The notes: generated by a model from the sequence alone, not told the origin. Counted from the stretch's first letter, positions 47,648-61,186 are shown. The stretch: 64,000 bases of DNA from Spirodela intermedia (GCA_902729315.2 LR746274.1:7437037-7501036), one strand, 5' to 3'. Translations and numbers: made by a program.

Positions 47648-49240
47648 CTGGATTAGAGGATACAAGTAAATAAATCTATTGTCGTGCACAAGTCCACATG
47701 AACACTACATTGCCTTCTCCCTCTCAGAAAGAACAAAGCCAAGTCACCCACACCAAAGCTGCATCTTCCATGATGATATAATGTACACAAAAAGGGAGAA
47801 GAATGGACTGATCGATGCCCGTTTTAGAAAAGGAGCCATTCTCAGGAATGTGACACGTTGCTTCTAGTTACAGGAATGAGGGAAAAATAGCCAATTGCTT
47901 TCCATAAGAAGAACGAAGAAGGAGAAGAAGATAGAGATGAAAATGCCAAGAACATGTATTCACTCAAAGAGGACTGATGACAATTCTTCATGGAGGACGG
48001 TTCTAGTACACTGTCACATTTTACTGGTTGCTGTAAATCAAGAAATGGAGCAACGTCGAGGGCTTCCGATGTGAAAGAGGAAGGGGAGGGAGGTGAGATA
48101 GAGAGAGAAAAAAAGTGAGAGAAAGAGGTACATTTTTAATAGGTGTCCTTATTTCAGATGTGGAGTGGTTCCAAAGGCGTTGCTGCTTCACCTTATTTCA
48201 GACATAATAAAACCCCTGACTCCCCATGTCTCTGTCCTTTACCTTACATAAGGTCTAGGGTTCCCAGGGCGAGAGAGAGAGGGAGAACATATCAAACTTG
48301 AGTGGTCTCGATCTCCCCACCTCCTCCCCTGAACTATGTTATGATTAATGGGAATCTGTGATTCATATTCCACATCTCTGAATAATTGAGCTGATCTTAG
48401 TTGTTCTTCTCTCTGTCTCTCTCCTTCTCCCTCTCTCTCCCTCTCTCTCTCTCTCTCTCCTTGTGCTTTGCATCTTGTTACTCAATTAAATGGGGCCATT
48501 AGATTGGGATTTATTTAGCTCCACTGAAAATTGCTTTGGCATTGGTTCGACCGATCACCTTTCCTGAGCTTGTTGGTAAAATCCAGGTCCTGTAACCAAG
48601 AGATGGTTCATGCAGTGAAATGTAATGTGGCTCACGAAGTTTAGTAGTTTTCCAGGTGTGGCCCCCAAATTTTGCACGCTTGTAGAGGGTATTTTTAATT
48701 CGAAATTCCATACAACTAAATCGAGAAAAGTGCACTCGTTGAAACAAGTGAGAAGAGGATCCGCTGAGCTTTCAGGCGGGGTGTGCCCACAGTACCGACG
48801 ACCCCTTACCAAGAGCCTGCATCAATCTGCCGAACGGTCCACTGTGGAGGTACAAGAGAGGCTCGATGGAAGGCATACAGATCCTTTACCGATCCTGCCG
48901 GACAGAACCCACCCACCTATTCACTTCGGCCCGTTTTACTCGGCCCATTTTTTATCCTACGGGGTTGGGTCCTTTCTCGCCCTGCATGGCAATTCCGTTA
49001 CAGTAATTTCATAAAAACCCTCTACATGAGTTCTCTTGTGGTTCTAACCTATTCAAGAACCTCGCCATCCTGGCGCCGCCGGCCGGTTTACAGGCGAAAA
49101 AGGCCTTACAGGTTACAGAGGAGGTGGGAGACGATACGTAGCCCCGGTAAAGACAGCGACAGAGAGAGAGAGAGAGGCGGAGGTAGAATTAAAATGAGCT
49201 TCCACTGGTGTCCGGTACCCTGCTCGACAGGAGGCTCCTT
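47648..49240 (+). other. Cassette middle, unit 3
   Basis: As 3307-4901; CT tract 48407-48461, ATG at 48491, acceptor of the possible extra LARP exon CCGG as in unit 2. No supported gene. Confidence 0.35.
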
Positions 49241-50240
49241 CTACCTTCGAATCAGCCACTTTTTCCACGTCCCCCTTCTCCTCATTTTGCCATCCTGCGA
49301 AGTCAAGATCGACGCACACATCAGCCGAACTAGACAAAAAATCCACAGGTTCGATCAGGTTTCCAGATCCAGGGTCGGAAGACTCACCATCACCTCCACC
49401 TCCACGGTGGGAGAAGGCTGCAGCGACCGCAGTATGAGCACCACATCGTTCGTCAGCCGTTTCACCTGCGAGGAAATGCCTTGGTTCAACCCCCCACGGA
49501 GATCCAAGGGGAGAGAAATCGGCGGCAGCAGTCGGAATGACAGTCGCTTACCCTCGGAAAGCTGGCGATGGTATGCACGCTCACCCAGCCTTCCTCGTCC
49601 ATCTGCATCTTCAGGTGGACGTTTCTCGCCAGATTGTCCTCGCTGCGCAGATTCCAGTCCGTCGTTAATGGATCCAGGCGCAAGATCGGCGATCATCGAA
49701 ATCGGTACAGAGACGGAGAGAGGGGTACCTGAAGTAGTATTCGATCTGCGTCCGCAGAAGGAGGGTGACGATCTCGGTCCCCAGACGAGGAGTACTCGGA
49801 GGAGGAGAAGGAGCGGGAGGCATGGGCTGGGGGGGGCCATAGCTCCATCCCGGGCCATAGCTCCATCCCGGCTGGTAAATGGGGGAGAGATACGGGGGAG
49901 GGAGAGCGTAACCAGAGAAGCCGCCGTAGTGGGGAGGAGACGGCGGGGAACCCCACTGTCTGTGGGCGTGGCGGCGGTGGAAGCCCTGTCGCCCGTGGAA
50001 GCCCGCCATCCTCAGCTTCCTCGGGGAAGACGATGCCGGGAGAAAAGAGGATGGAGAGGTGGAGGGAGAAGAGGAGGAAGAGATATAGGGAGAAGAGGAG
50101 AATTTGAACGTTGGCGGGCTGGGCCCTGGCGGGAACTCAACTGTAGAGCAGGGCAGTTGCGGGCGTTGCGGAGTATCCTCATACCGCGGAGCGGCAAGCT
50201 TGTGGAGCGGACTTTCCAGAAGGATCTTCGTCGCATCCAT
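49241..50240 (-). CDS. LARP1-like La-motif protein, four exons, open (244 aa), unit 3
   Basis: Exons 50240-49729, 49642-49552, 49465-49388, 49294-49241 with stop TAG 49243-49241; GT-AG introns as in unit 2. Differs from unit 2 mainly by an in-frame 18-bp tandem duplication at about 49846-49875 that doubles GWSYGP in the Pro-rich leader, and a few substitutions (FKFSSSPYISS; QWGSPPSPP). La motif residues are identical to unit 2. The 504-codon frame on the opposite strand (48783-50297) is an antisense shadow of this GC-rich gene. Whether it is transcribed cannot be seen. Confidence 0.72.
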
Positions 50241-51492
50241 CGGATACGTGGAATTCAGGGATGCACTCTCGCGCCGACCACACCCGAAACCAGCTAACAG
50301 GTTGTTTATACCAGAGGAAGTGGGGAAGAGAGAGAGAGAGAGTTGTACAAAGGGATTTCTAACGTTAGTGTAAGGTAATAGCCGTCGGTGCGTGACATGC
50401 ACGTGATGAGTTGTGTGTGTGTGGGTTTTTAAATTTGGCTGTTTCAATTTGTATCTCAATTATTATTCATTACTAAATGAATATTGAGTACATAATTTCT
50501 TATACCTTATCGCCCAAACAATATGTTGTATTATTTCTTACTACAGTGCTTTACGTGTTAGATGTTATAAGTCAGCTCACTTCTTACCAAGAGCTAAAAT
50601 AAAAAAATCTAAAGCAACACAAGTAGAAATAATTAAAATATCTCTATTGAGGGTAGAGAAGATGTCTTGAATGTTAGTAGATACACTAAATACACACCTG
50701 ATTATTATAAATAATAATTTTAGTATTTGGTTAAAATATTATTGTAGAGATATGTTTTATACATTATACTACCTTGTGAGATAAATTTTATCCACTATAG
50801 TAGAAGGCTTTATATTGTGTACTCTTAATGTGATACTCTTGTTATTTTTAGCAATGCCATTTTGAAAAAAATTGCTTGAATATAGTGTGTGTAATATATA
50901 AATGCAAAAAAGTCAATGAAGTATAATTAGGTGTTTTGCAAGTGTTTTATATGAACATCTCTAGACATATTTATTCATATGTAGTCCTCAAATATTGAAT
51001 ATTTTTATTTACTTAACCTTTATTTCTTGTTCTCATACATATGAAGAAACAATGTATGAGGCTATAAAATGGATAAAATGAAGCTAAGGAGAGAACAATA
51101 GTGTAGGAAAAGACACGCTTCATGTGACTTGAACCCACCAATGACTAATTAGAAGTCAGATGCCTACATTAAAAAACTATAATGGAAGACTAACACAACC
51201 ACAAGGGGAAAGAATTATAGCTTATAATAGAAAAGACAAACATAAGAACATATAAGAAGTGAATGAATTAAACTCAACAATGCACCAACCAAATTTTAAC
51301 ATCATTCACAAAAAGACTATAAATACACATAATTACCATAAAATCTATTACCAGAAACTAGACTATAGTGAAGATATATGGAGATTACTATTCAAATATT
51401 AGAAAATAATTACGATAGAAGTTAATGTAGTCTAAGAGAAGCCTCTAAATCCTAAAGGGACTATAAAGCCTAAACTGAGTCTGGTGGGGTTT
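50241..51492 (-). other. Upstream flank of LARP1-like gene, unit 3
   Basis: Non-coding; as 28072-29384 but with the TA-run deletion near 50900 (junction atataaatgcaaa). Confidence 0.5.
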
Positions 51493-51590
51493 ATAAGTCT
51501 TTATTATCATGAGTTAATAATTAGTAAATAATATAGTTTTAGCCTTAACTCATGATAAATAGACTTATATTTGTGTTAAAGTGTGAAATT
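51493..51590 (+). mobile_element. LTR 5'-end fragment, unit 3
   Basis: As 7196-7290. Confidence 0.8.
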
Positions 51591-51604
51591 CTTATAATTC
51601 TAAT

Positions 51605-51970
51605 TAGAGGAGTATTTTTTCATGGAGAGACCCAAATAATATTTAAAATCTAGAAGCACTTAGACCTAATTCAAACTCTAAATTTCATCTAAAATAAAAA
51701 AACAGATTTCAAAAAAATCAGCCCTCTCAAACCCAATCTGATATTACAGAAATGATGCAACAAATGAGCCAAATGATGCAACAAATTATGAATCAAATGA
51801 TGCTTCAACATAAACAAATTATAGAGGCTCTTGGGAATAAGAGAGAAGAGGGACAACTACTTAGTCAGCCCCTAGAAAATCTAGGGAACTATCCAACAAT
51901 AGGATTTCAACAAGGGGAGTCTAGTAGCATGAATCTAGGAAAAACCCACGAAATGAAAATGTTAGAATAG
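51605..51970 (+). pseudogene. gag: gag C-terminus of pol element, unit 3
   Basis: Best-kept copy: 72 codons open (MMQQMSQMMQQIMNQMMLQH to HEMKMLE), with CAA where units 1 and 2 have TAA in the Gln-rich run, and GFQQGESSS intact. Confidence 0.8.
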
Positions 51971-52214
51971 TGAATGCATTAAGAAGTGGTAAGATCTTAC
52001 TTGATCCTTTCCCCAAACATTAGAAGAAAAGAAAAAGATAGACAGCCCAAAACAAAATCAAATAGGAGTAGAAGAAGATTTTATAGATTCTACCAAGGGA
52101 ATTTCAAAAGAGAGGACAACCATTCCATTTCCTATAGCTCTAGAGCCTAGACAAAGAAAGAAAAAGGAACACAATGAAGAAATAAAGAAAATTTTACAAG
52201 ATATGTAAATTAAT

Positions 52215-52800
52215 CTTCCTTTACTCACTACCATTAAACATATTCCTAAAAGTGTTAAAGTTTTGAAAGAAATGTATACACCAAAAAGAGCACCTAGAGT
52301 AGAAAAATTATCTATACATACTAGTGCTTTATTATTAAATCAATTACCATATAAATTGAGGGATATGGGTGCCCCTTTAATTTTGTGTGGTATTGGTGGA
52401 TCCATTTTTCAAAATACATTACTTGACACCAATGCTAGTCTTAATTTATTACCTACAAGTATTTGTGATAAATTTAATATTACTAATCTTAAACCTTCTA
52501 CTATTACCTTACAATTTGCTGATAAATCTATAAAACATCCTAAAAATATTTTAGAAAATGTGATAGTGACAATTAAAGGGTGTAAGTTTCTAGCTGATTT
52601 TGTAGTGGTAGAAATGGATTTTAATGGATAGTTTTATGATACACCAATCATCCTAGGGAGACCATTTTTGCATACAACAAAGATGAATATTGATTTTCTC
52701 ATAGGTAATACGAAAATTTTATATGGAGATCAATCAATAGAAATTAAAATTTTTGGGGTAGTAAATGATCTTAAGAAATCCCAAGTATATGATTAACATA
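52215..52800 (+). pseudogene. Retropepsin, unit 3
   Basis: 122 codons open (52263-52631): LLNQLPYKLRDMGAPLIL, LLDTNASLNLLP, LQFADKSIKHPKNIL, FLADFVVVEMDFNG, followed after TAG by the ILGRPF-type segment near 52651. Active-site Gly is Asn as in all units. Confidence 0.86.
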
Positions 52801-53194
52801 CCATAGATCTTCTAGATGATTTTCATGATCCAGATGTTATTGATGACTATGTGCTGGAAGAATTAGAGGAAGTAGAGAATATAAATTTGAGAGAAAAGAA
52901 AGAGGAAGATCATCTGAATTTAGAGTTGAAACCTCTTCCCTCTAGTTTAAAATATATGTTTTTGGAGGAAAATAATTCATTTCTTATTATTATTGTAGTT
53001 GATTTGAGTGATGAATAGGAAGAAGAATGATTAGATGTACTTTGAAAAAATAAGAAAGTTATTGAGTGAAAAATGGATGATCTAAGAGGCATTGATATGA
53101 GTGTATGTATGTATAATATATACCTAAAGGAGGGGGCTAGGACTAGCAGGGAACCACAATGAAGATTAAATCCTAACATGATGGAAATTGTAAA

Positions 53195-53715
53195 AAAAGA
53201 AATTTTAAAGTAGTTGGTTGTTGATATTATTTATCCTATTTCAAATAGAAAATGGCTTAGTCCTATACAAATGGTGCCAAAAAAAATCAGGGATCACGTT
53301 TATAAAAAACAAAAATGGGGATGAAATACAAACAAGATTAACTAACACTTGGAGGGTTTGCATTGATTATAGAAAATTAAATTCAGTTACTAGAAAAGAT
53401 CATTTTCCCCTACCATTTACTAATCAAATTCTAGAAAAATTAGTTGAAAAAAACTTTTTTTGTTGTCTAGATAGATACTCTAGTTATAATCAAATTTATA
53501 TAAACCCTTTAGATCAAGAAAAAATAACTTTCACTTGTCCATTTGGTACTTTTACTTTTAAATGCATGCCTTTTGGTCTGTGTAATTATCTAGCCACATT
53601 TCAAAGATGTATGCTGTCTATTTTTTCTGATATGACAAGAAAATATATGAAAATTTTTGTGGACGATTTTTCTATTTTTGGTGAATCATTTGATGAATTT
53701 TTAAATCATTTATAG
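53195..53715 (+). pseudogene. Reverse transcriptase domain, unit 3
   Basis: Same motifs; LDGYS is LDRYS, and the catalytic box is FVDDFSIFG. Shares the eight-A frameshift near 53280 and the end TAG. Confidence 0.93.
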
Positions 53716-54460
53716 CATGTACTTGAGAAATGTATAGAGAAAAAATTAGTTTTGAGTTGGGAGAAATCACATTTTATGATTAGAGAGGGAGTTGTGTTGG
53801 GTCATATTATGAGTGAAAATGGTTTAGAGGTTGATAGAGCAAAAATTGATATTATATCTAAAATGAAACCTCCAAATTCAGTAAAATAGATTAGATCTTT
53901 CTTGGGTCATGTAGGTTATTATAGAAAATTTATTCAAGATTTTTCAAATTTTTCTAAACCTCTCACCATGTTATTATCTAAAGATGTGCCTTTTAATTTT
54001 GATGAGAAATGTTTTGAGTCTTTTTCTGAAATAAAAAGATTACTTATTGAGGCACCCATTTTACAAGCTCTTGATTGGTCCCTTCCCTTTGAAATAATGT
54101 GTGATGCATCGAATTATGTAATGGGACCGTTCTAGGACAAACAAAAGAGTCAAAACCCATAGTAATTTCATATGCTAGTAAAACTATATCCGATGCTCAA
54201 TTAAATTATACCACGACTGAAAAAGAGTTCGTTTAGCTGTAGTATTTTCGTTAGAAAAGTTTAAATCATATATTTTGGGAGCTAAAATTATTATTTATAC
54301 TGATCATGCAGCATTAAAATATTTGTTAAATAAGAAAGATGCAAAGCCATGTTTATTAAGATGGATTTTATTGTTGTAGGAATTTGACTTAGAAATAAAA
54401 GATAAAAAAGGTTTTGAGAATGTTGTTGCTAACCATCTTTCTAGATTAAGTGATACAGGA
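53716..54460 (+). pseudogene. RT thumb and RNase H, unit 3
   Basis: A TAG in VKQIRSFLG (53887) and a 1-bp loss near 54123 break the frame. From about 54180 the sequence is closer to the family consensus than units 1 and 2: [46 protein letters not shown]. Units 1 and 2 share changes here that unit 3 lacks. Confidence 0.9.
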
Positions 54461-55835
54461 ATAAATGCAGCACCTTTACAAGACACATTTCCAGATGAAC
54501 AATTGATGGCAGCTCAACATCAACCATCACCATGGTATGCACATATTGTTAATTTTCTGGTTTCTAGAAAAATTCTAGAATAGTGGGATAAGAATAGAAA
54601 ACATCATTTCTTTTCTAAGATTAGAAATTATTTTTGGCATGATCTTGATTTATATTACTTGGGCAATGATCAAATTTTAAGGACATTTTTGACATAGTCT
54701 TGATATGTTCCTGAAGAAGAATATCATAACATTATTAACATGTGCCATTCATCTAACTAAGGAGGACATTTCTTTGGATGAAAAATAGCTGCAAAAAAAA
54801 TTCAGTGTAGTTTTTATTAGCCTACAATCATTAGAAATTCTATAGAATTTAGTAGAACATGTATTTCATGTCAATCTGTAGGTAACATGAGTAAGAAAAT
54901 ATGAAATGCCCATGGGTAATATGTTAGTAGTCGAAAGTTTTCATGTATAGGGAATAGATTTCATGGGTCCCTTCCCATCAGCTGAAAAATATGAATATAT
55001 TTTGCTTGCTGTTGATTATGTGTCGAAGTGGGTGGAAGCTATTCCTACTAGAACTAATGATCATAAAATCATGATGAAATTTGTGTAGGAAAATATTTTT
55101 TGAGATTTGGATTTCTTAGAGTGATTATTAGTGATAGAGGAACACATTTTACAAATAAACATTTTAGGAAACTATTGAAAGAGAGTGGAGTGCACCATAG
55201 AGTAGCCACTCCATATCATCCCCAGACAAATGGGCAAATTGAAGTAGCAAATAGGGAAATTCAAAGAATTTTGAGAAAAATAGTTAGACTAAATAGGAAA
55301 GATTGACCCACGAAATTACAAGATGCATTATGGGCCTATAGAATAGCTTGTAAAAATCCTATAGGTATGTCCCCATTTCGTCTTATTTTTAGAAAGCCAT
55401 GTCATCTTCTTGTGGAAATAGAGCATAAAGCATTATGGGCTATAAAAACTTTATGTATGGATGAAAAATCAGTTGGAGGGCATAAAATTTTTCAGCTACA
55501 TGAACTAGAGGAGTTGAGGAATGAAGCTTATGAAAATCATAAAATATATAAAGAAAAAACTAAAACTTTTCATTATAAATACATTAGCAGAATTTTTTTT
55601 GATGTTGGACAAAAAGTGTGGTTATATGATTCTAGGCTGAAATTATTTCTAAGAAAATAAAAATAAAAATAGATAGGCCCTTATATGGTGCAAGAGACCT
55701 ATGATCATGGAGTTGTAATGATTAAAGATCCTAAAAGTGATCATAACTTTAAGGTAAATGGACAGCGGCTTAAACATTATATAGAACACAAATGCCTTGC
55801 AAATAAAGAAATTTTATTATTAAAAGAAATTCAAG
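54460..55835 (+). pseudogene. Integrase, unit 3
   Basis: HPSPWYAHIVNFL-type region, short insertion near 54683-54700 (ttttgacatagtc), decayed zinc region, then [46 protein letters not shown] and [14 protein letters not shown]. Frameshift before the second Asp shared with the other units. Confidence 0.92.
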
Positions 55836-56406
55836 AGTAAGATGAAGGTGTCTAGCTGGAGACATTAAATTCACACTGCATGGGAGGCAATCCATGGTTT
55901 TTATTTCATTTTGTTTGATTTTCTTAAGCTCTATTTTTCTTAGAATTTCACAATACTTGTTTTTGTATTTGTTTTTCTCAAAAAAGTACAAGAAGAGTGT
56001 AAGATGAAGTGAAAAATTAAAAATGAGGTTGAGGTGATATCTTTCTAAGCTTTATCATTTATGACAACATTTTTAATGCTTAACTTTGTATATATGTATG
56101 CTTCACTTGAAAATTTTATTTTTCTACATATTCTATTTCGATTTTTTTGTGTCATTGAGGACAATGTCATTTTTAAGTTGGGAGGTAAAGTATTAATTAT
56201 TAATTTATGTTGTAGGATGATTAAGAATATGTGTTTGCATTTTATTTTTATTTTTTCATGCTCACTTAGAACAGCAACTAAAAAAAAGAAAAATATAAGA
56301 AAATTTTAAAAAACTACAACATCTATTTTCAAGTTTTTTGACAAGAACAACAGACTGTCAAAAATAGCAGACAAAAAGTAGCTCGAAATTTGAAATTCTA
56401 GAGACC
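55836..56406 (+). other. 3' untranslated region of pol element, cut short, unit 3
   Basis: Has the catgggaggcaatccatggt motif (55878) and keeps the part missing in unit 1, but breaks off at 56406-56413 in a T-run. About 1.7 kb (unit 2 34283-35975: the rest of the 3' region, PPT, LTR start and palindrome edge) is deleted. Confidence 0.75.
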
Positions 56407-56410
56407 CTTT

Positions 56411-58479
56411 TTTAGATATTTAGAAGTATTTTTAAACAAATATATCAATTATAATTCAATAAAACTTTCAAAAAATAGCAGTAATTTTCCAAGTCAATCA
56501 CAAAGATGTAATATAATATCTGGTAATTATTCAGAATTTTTCTCAAATAATACTATTTTCTTTGAATTTTATACTAGGAAGAAAAAAGAAAATATATTTA
56601 AAATTTACGAAAAAAGGAAATAAGGGTGCAGACGTCAAGATGACCTTAGTGCCCAGCAAACACAAATCAGGTGGAAATAGAATTCTACCCAACAATTCTT
56701 ACGTAAGCGATTACAGACAATTTAATTGATCAAATTAAGATCTGTAAAAGTCAAAAGAATCGTAATGAAATAAAGTATATGTTGGTAAATTTAAAATCAA
56801 TAATTTATCACTAAATGTAACGAAAATTAAGTTGAAAGTAGAAAAATAGAGTTCTAGCATCACAACAGTGATACGTCGGTGATGCACCGAAATCCTAAGC
56901 ATTCGGGAGGATTGTTGTGTCATGTCCATAGCCTCAAAGGCTCTCCTTGGACAAAGACAACATGGGCAATCTCTAGATCTCCTTGCAAAGTCTAGAGATT
57001 AATGAAATGGGTCATCAAATCATCTCCGGTGGCTGTCACCTTGTGGAGCAGAAAAAACTGTGACTTTGCGGCTCTCTGACAGTTGTCACCCGACGGAGAG
57101 GAGCTGAATGGAGGTGGGGCATGTATCAGGGAGCTTCATCCTCAGTTTTGTGCAACAAGAGGAGGCTCTTCATTGCATCTGGTACGTTCTTAGGAGGTGG
57201 TGACTCATCTCCAAGCAGATTGTCCTCTTCTTGATGACGGCTTGTTCATCGATCAATTGGAGATGATTTACTCGATGAATTTGCAATCTTTTTATCTCAA
57301 ATCCTTCAGCAATTTTAGTAACAATGCTTCACGAATCACATTCACAAGACTTTTGCCGATCATCTAGTGATTCTTGTTGCTTAATCCTTCATCGGCGATC
57401 TGCAGAAAAGTTGCGATAATCAGATCGCTGGGGAAGGATTAAGCAATGAGAATTGCTGGATCATCGGCGAAAATCTCATCAACAAGATTTGTGGAGCATT
57501 GCTACTAAAATTACTGAACGATTCGCAGTAAAAGGATCGCGTATTCATCGAGTAAATCATCTCCAATTGATCGACGAACAAGCCGTCATCAGGAAGAGGA
57601 TGATTCATTAGGAGACGAGTCGCCACTTCTTGAGAGCATACTAGATGCAATGAAGAGCCTCCTCTTGATGTGCGGACCTAAAGATGAAGCTCCCTGACAT
57701 GCGCCCTACCTCCATCCAACTCTTTTCTGTCGGGTGACAGCTGCCAGAGAGCCGCAAAGTCACCATTTTTCCACTCCGCTAGGTGACAGCCACCGAAGAT
57801 GACTCAACGACCCATTTCATTAATCTCTACACTTTGCAAAAAGATCTAGAGATTGCCCACGTCGTCTTTGTCCAAGGAGAGCCTTTGAGGCTGTGGACAC
57901 TACACGATGATCCTCCCAAATGCTTAGGATTCTAGTGCATCATTGACACATTGCCGTCGTGATGCCAGAACTCTCTTTTCTTACTTTCAACTTACTTTAC
58001 GCTTCATTTAGTGATAACTTTTGTGATTTTAATTTACTAAAATATACTTTGTTTTATTACAATTCTTCCGGCTTTTATAGATCTTAATTTGATTAATGAA
58101 ATCATCTATAATCGCTTACGTAATAATCGCCAGATAGAACTCTATTTCCATCCGATTCACGTTCGCCGGGTGCTGACATCATCTTGACATCTGCATCCTT
58201 ATTTCCCTTTTTCATGAATTTTAAAATATATTTCCTTTTCATTTCTTAGTATAAAATTCAAAGAAACTTGTATTCATTGAGAAAATTCTGAATAATTACC
58301 AGATATTATATTACATCCTTGTGATTGACTTGGAAAATTACCACTATTTTTTGAAGTTTTATTAAATTATAATTGGTATATTTATTTAGAAATACATCTA
58401 AATATCCAAAAAATTATATTTTTTAGTTTTATAAATTTTAGATTTGCGTGATTTAATATACAACGACTAAGTCATGTCA
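56411..58479. repeat. LTR-derived palindrome, left arm trimmed, unit 3
   Basis: Left arm starts about 70 bp inside the module because of the deletion; centre near 57425; right arm ends gtcatgtca at 58479. Otherwise collinear with units 1 and 2. No genes. Confidence 0.87.
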
Positions 58480-58930
58480 GGTCACTAGAATTTCAAATTT
58501 TGGGCTATTTTTGTCTACTATTTTTGATAGTTTGTTGTTCCTAATAGAAGACCTGAAAATAGATGTTGTAGTTTTTCTAAATTTTATTTTATTTTAGTTG
58601 TAGTTCTAAGTTGAATAAAATCCAAACACATGTTCTTAATCGTCCTACAGTATAAATTAATAATTAATACTTCACCCCCTAACTTAAAAATGATATTGTC
58701 CTTAATGACACAGAAAAATCGAAATAAAATACGCAAAAAATATAATTTTCAAGTGAAGTATGCATATGTGCAAAGTTAAGTATTAAAAGTATTGTAATAA
58801 ATGATAAAGCTCAGAAATACATCACCTCAAACTTATTTTTAATTTTCCACTTCATCTTACACTCCTCGTGCACTTTTTCGAAAAAACAAATACAAAAACA
58901 AGTACTACAAAATTCTATGAAAAATAGAGC
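58480..58930 (-). other. 3' region of minus-strand element, unit 3
   Basis: As 15254-15704; non-coding. Confidence 0.75.
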
Positions 58931-59935
58931 TTAAAAGAAATCAAATAGAATGAAATAAAAACCATGGGTTGCCTCCCATGCAATGCTGAATTTAATGTCT
59001 TCAGGTAGACAGCTCTTAGATCATATAAGATGATCTATGGCCATCAAAATATATTTGTATCCCAAGGTAAGTTTCATGATATTCTTTTTTAGATTTTGCA
59101 TAAATTCATATACTTCATATATATACCTTGACATACTTTCAGCCAAAACAAAATGAAAATTAACAAAATTTTCCCAAAAATAATATTTCCATTTTGAAAT
59201 TAATCTTTCCTCATTTCTATCTTATTTTGTAAGGCGTTCATTCATTAATAAATACTTTCTATTAATAGACCATAAAATGTGATTAGGCCATATAATTTTT
59301 AAATTAGCTCTTACCTAATCTAGAATTTTTTCATCTAAATTGATATCTCTAATTCTTTCACTCACCCATTTTTTAATGTGTTCTTTTATCTGCATAATCT
59401 TCCTCTACTCCATTTTATCTTCCATACATATTTGTTCAATTTGTGAGGAGTGAAATATTTCAAGCTAAGAAATAATTCTAATGGGTTGTGGGTTTTGAAG
59501 AATGGAAGGATTGTCTTCTTTAATCTCAGATGTAATAAATTCAGTAAAATTCAAATTTTCTCCTCTAAAATTATCTCTATATTCATATTGATTATTTTCA
59601 TTTCTCCTCCAAAATTGTCTTCTTTAATCTAGCTTTTCATTTCTCAACTCATCAAATTCTTCATCTTCTCAAGAGCTATCTTTTAATTTCGATATATGAT
59701 ATACATCATCATCCTCACTATCAACGTCCATGGCTGCAAAATTATGATTAGATTTATTAATTTTGTCTCCTACATCTCTCAAATAAACTGATTTTTCCTC
59801 ACCTGAAATATGTTTTTCTTCATTTTTGTCCTTAATCCCTTCTACTAAAATTTGGATGATTTTTCCATGATCAGCTGTTGTTTCTTCATCACTATCAACT
59901 AATTTGAATATTATTTGGGTTTCTCTACGAAAAAT
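58931..59935 (-). pseudogene. ORFX of minus-strand element, unit 3
   Basis: Unknown region as in units 1 and 2, TAA at 58931-58933. Stops again at Trp/Gln-type codons. Confidence 0.6.
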
Positions 59936-59974
59936 TATTCCACCAATTAGGATTATAATAGTTAGAAAAATATT

Positions 59975-61006
59975 TCCTAGTTTTTACTAAAATCGTGGGG
60001 TACTTGCACTTGTTCTTGCCTATAATGATATTGAAATTCGAAATGATCATTTTCACCATACATAGGACATGTACTATTTGAATTAAATTGAGGGTTAAGA
60101 GGCTTTCTAATATTTTCAATAAGTAAATAAAGTTTTTCTAATCTTTGATTAATCTGATTAACCTCATTTCTAAATTGAGAATCATTATCATGATGCAATT
60201 CATGAATTCCTCTCTTCTTATCCCTATCATGTAATTCAAAAGAGGCTTGATCTCTAGAATTTTCACTTAAATTTTCATAAAGACTATAAATCTCATCAGG
60301 AGTTTTTTCCATAAAAGCTCCTCCACATATAGAATCAACCATATTTCTATGTTATTCTAATAATCCATCATAAAAGATTCTATTGAGTTGTCACTTGGGT
60401 ATAGCATGATGATGACACTTTCTAAATAAATCTTTGAATGTTTCCCATGTTTCATGTAAAGTTTCTCCTAGTCTTTGAAAAAAACTTCATATATATTTTC
60501 TCATATTTTTGAGTTTTACTTAAGGGATAAATTTTTTGAAGAAAAGCTTATTCTATGTCTTTCCAGCTAGTTGATTCTCTATCTAATGTGGATAGCCAAT
60601 AACTAGCTTTGTCTCATAGTGTATGAGGAAATAATTTCATCTTAATAATTTTCGATGTGACTTGAGGAAGATTAACTAACTCACAGACCATATGAAATTT
60701 TTCTAAGTGCTGATGAGGTTCCTCTAAAGGCAATCCATGAAAATTAGGGAGCATTTGAAAAATTCTTAGATTTATTTCGAATATAATAGTAGGTACTAAT
60801 AGGACTCTAATATTGGATGCTCTTTGAAATGAATTAGGGATATAATAATTTTTCATGGCCATAGGATTGTTCTCAATTTGACTTGTACTTCCTTCAAGAT
60901 CCATCAAAATTAATTTTTCGTTTAGATTTTTAGTTTTGAATGAAATTAAGAAAGGATTTTCTAGCATTGGACGTAAAGATCTTGTACCATGCATACAAAA
61001 AATCAA
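59975..61006 (-). pseudogene. gag: gag of minus-strand element, unit 3
   Basis: 130 codons open at 61006-60614, ending LFPHTL at a TGA (60614-60616) where units 1 and 2 read on. Second piece 60342-59977 runs 121 codons from MVDSICGGAFMEKTPDEIY through the zinc-knuckle remnant CPMYGENDHFEFQYHY to PHDFSKN: the longest open gag C-terminal piece here. Confidence 0.88.
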
Positions 61007-61186
61007 TAAATTTGAGAAAAAAGTTTAGTAATTGTTACCCTCCTTCAATATGCTGTAGTCCTTATCTTGTTTCTCTTTGTTCCCTTTTTTTTAAAAAAAA
61101 TCAGCAAAAAGAAAATAAAATAAGAGTTAAATTCTTTTGTGTACTCTAAGAGAAAAATAGAAATATAGTAAATATTATACAATACA

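Larger units (their letters stand above)
46970..51492. mobile_element. Captured host-gene cassette, unit 3
   Basis: Same ends and content. Closest to unit 2. About 65 bp with a TA run are missing near 50900 compared with 28726-28793. Confidence 0.7.

Noticed and set aside
48783-50297. 504-codon plus-strand open frame in unit 3
   Set aside because: It lies antisense to the LARP1-like exons, is Arg/Ser-rich low-complexity, has no known motif and is broken at the same place in unit 1. GC-rich DNA gives such frames by chance.
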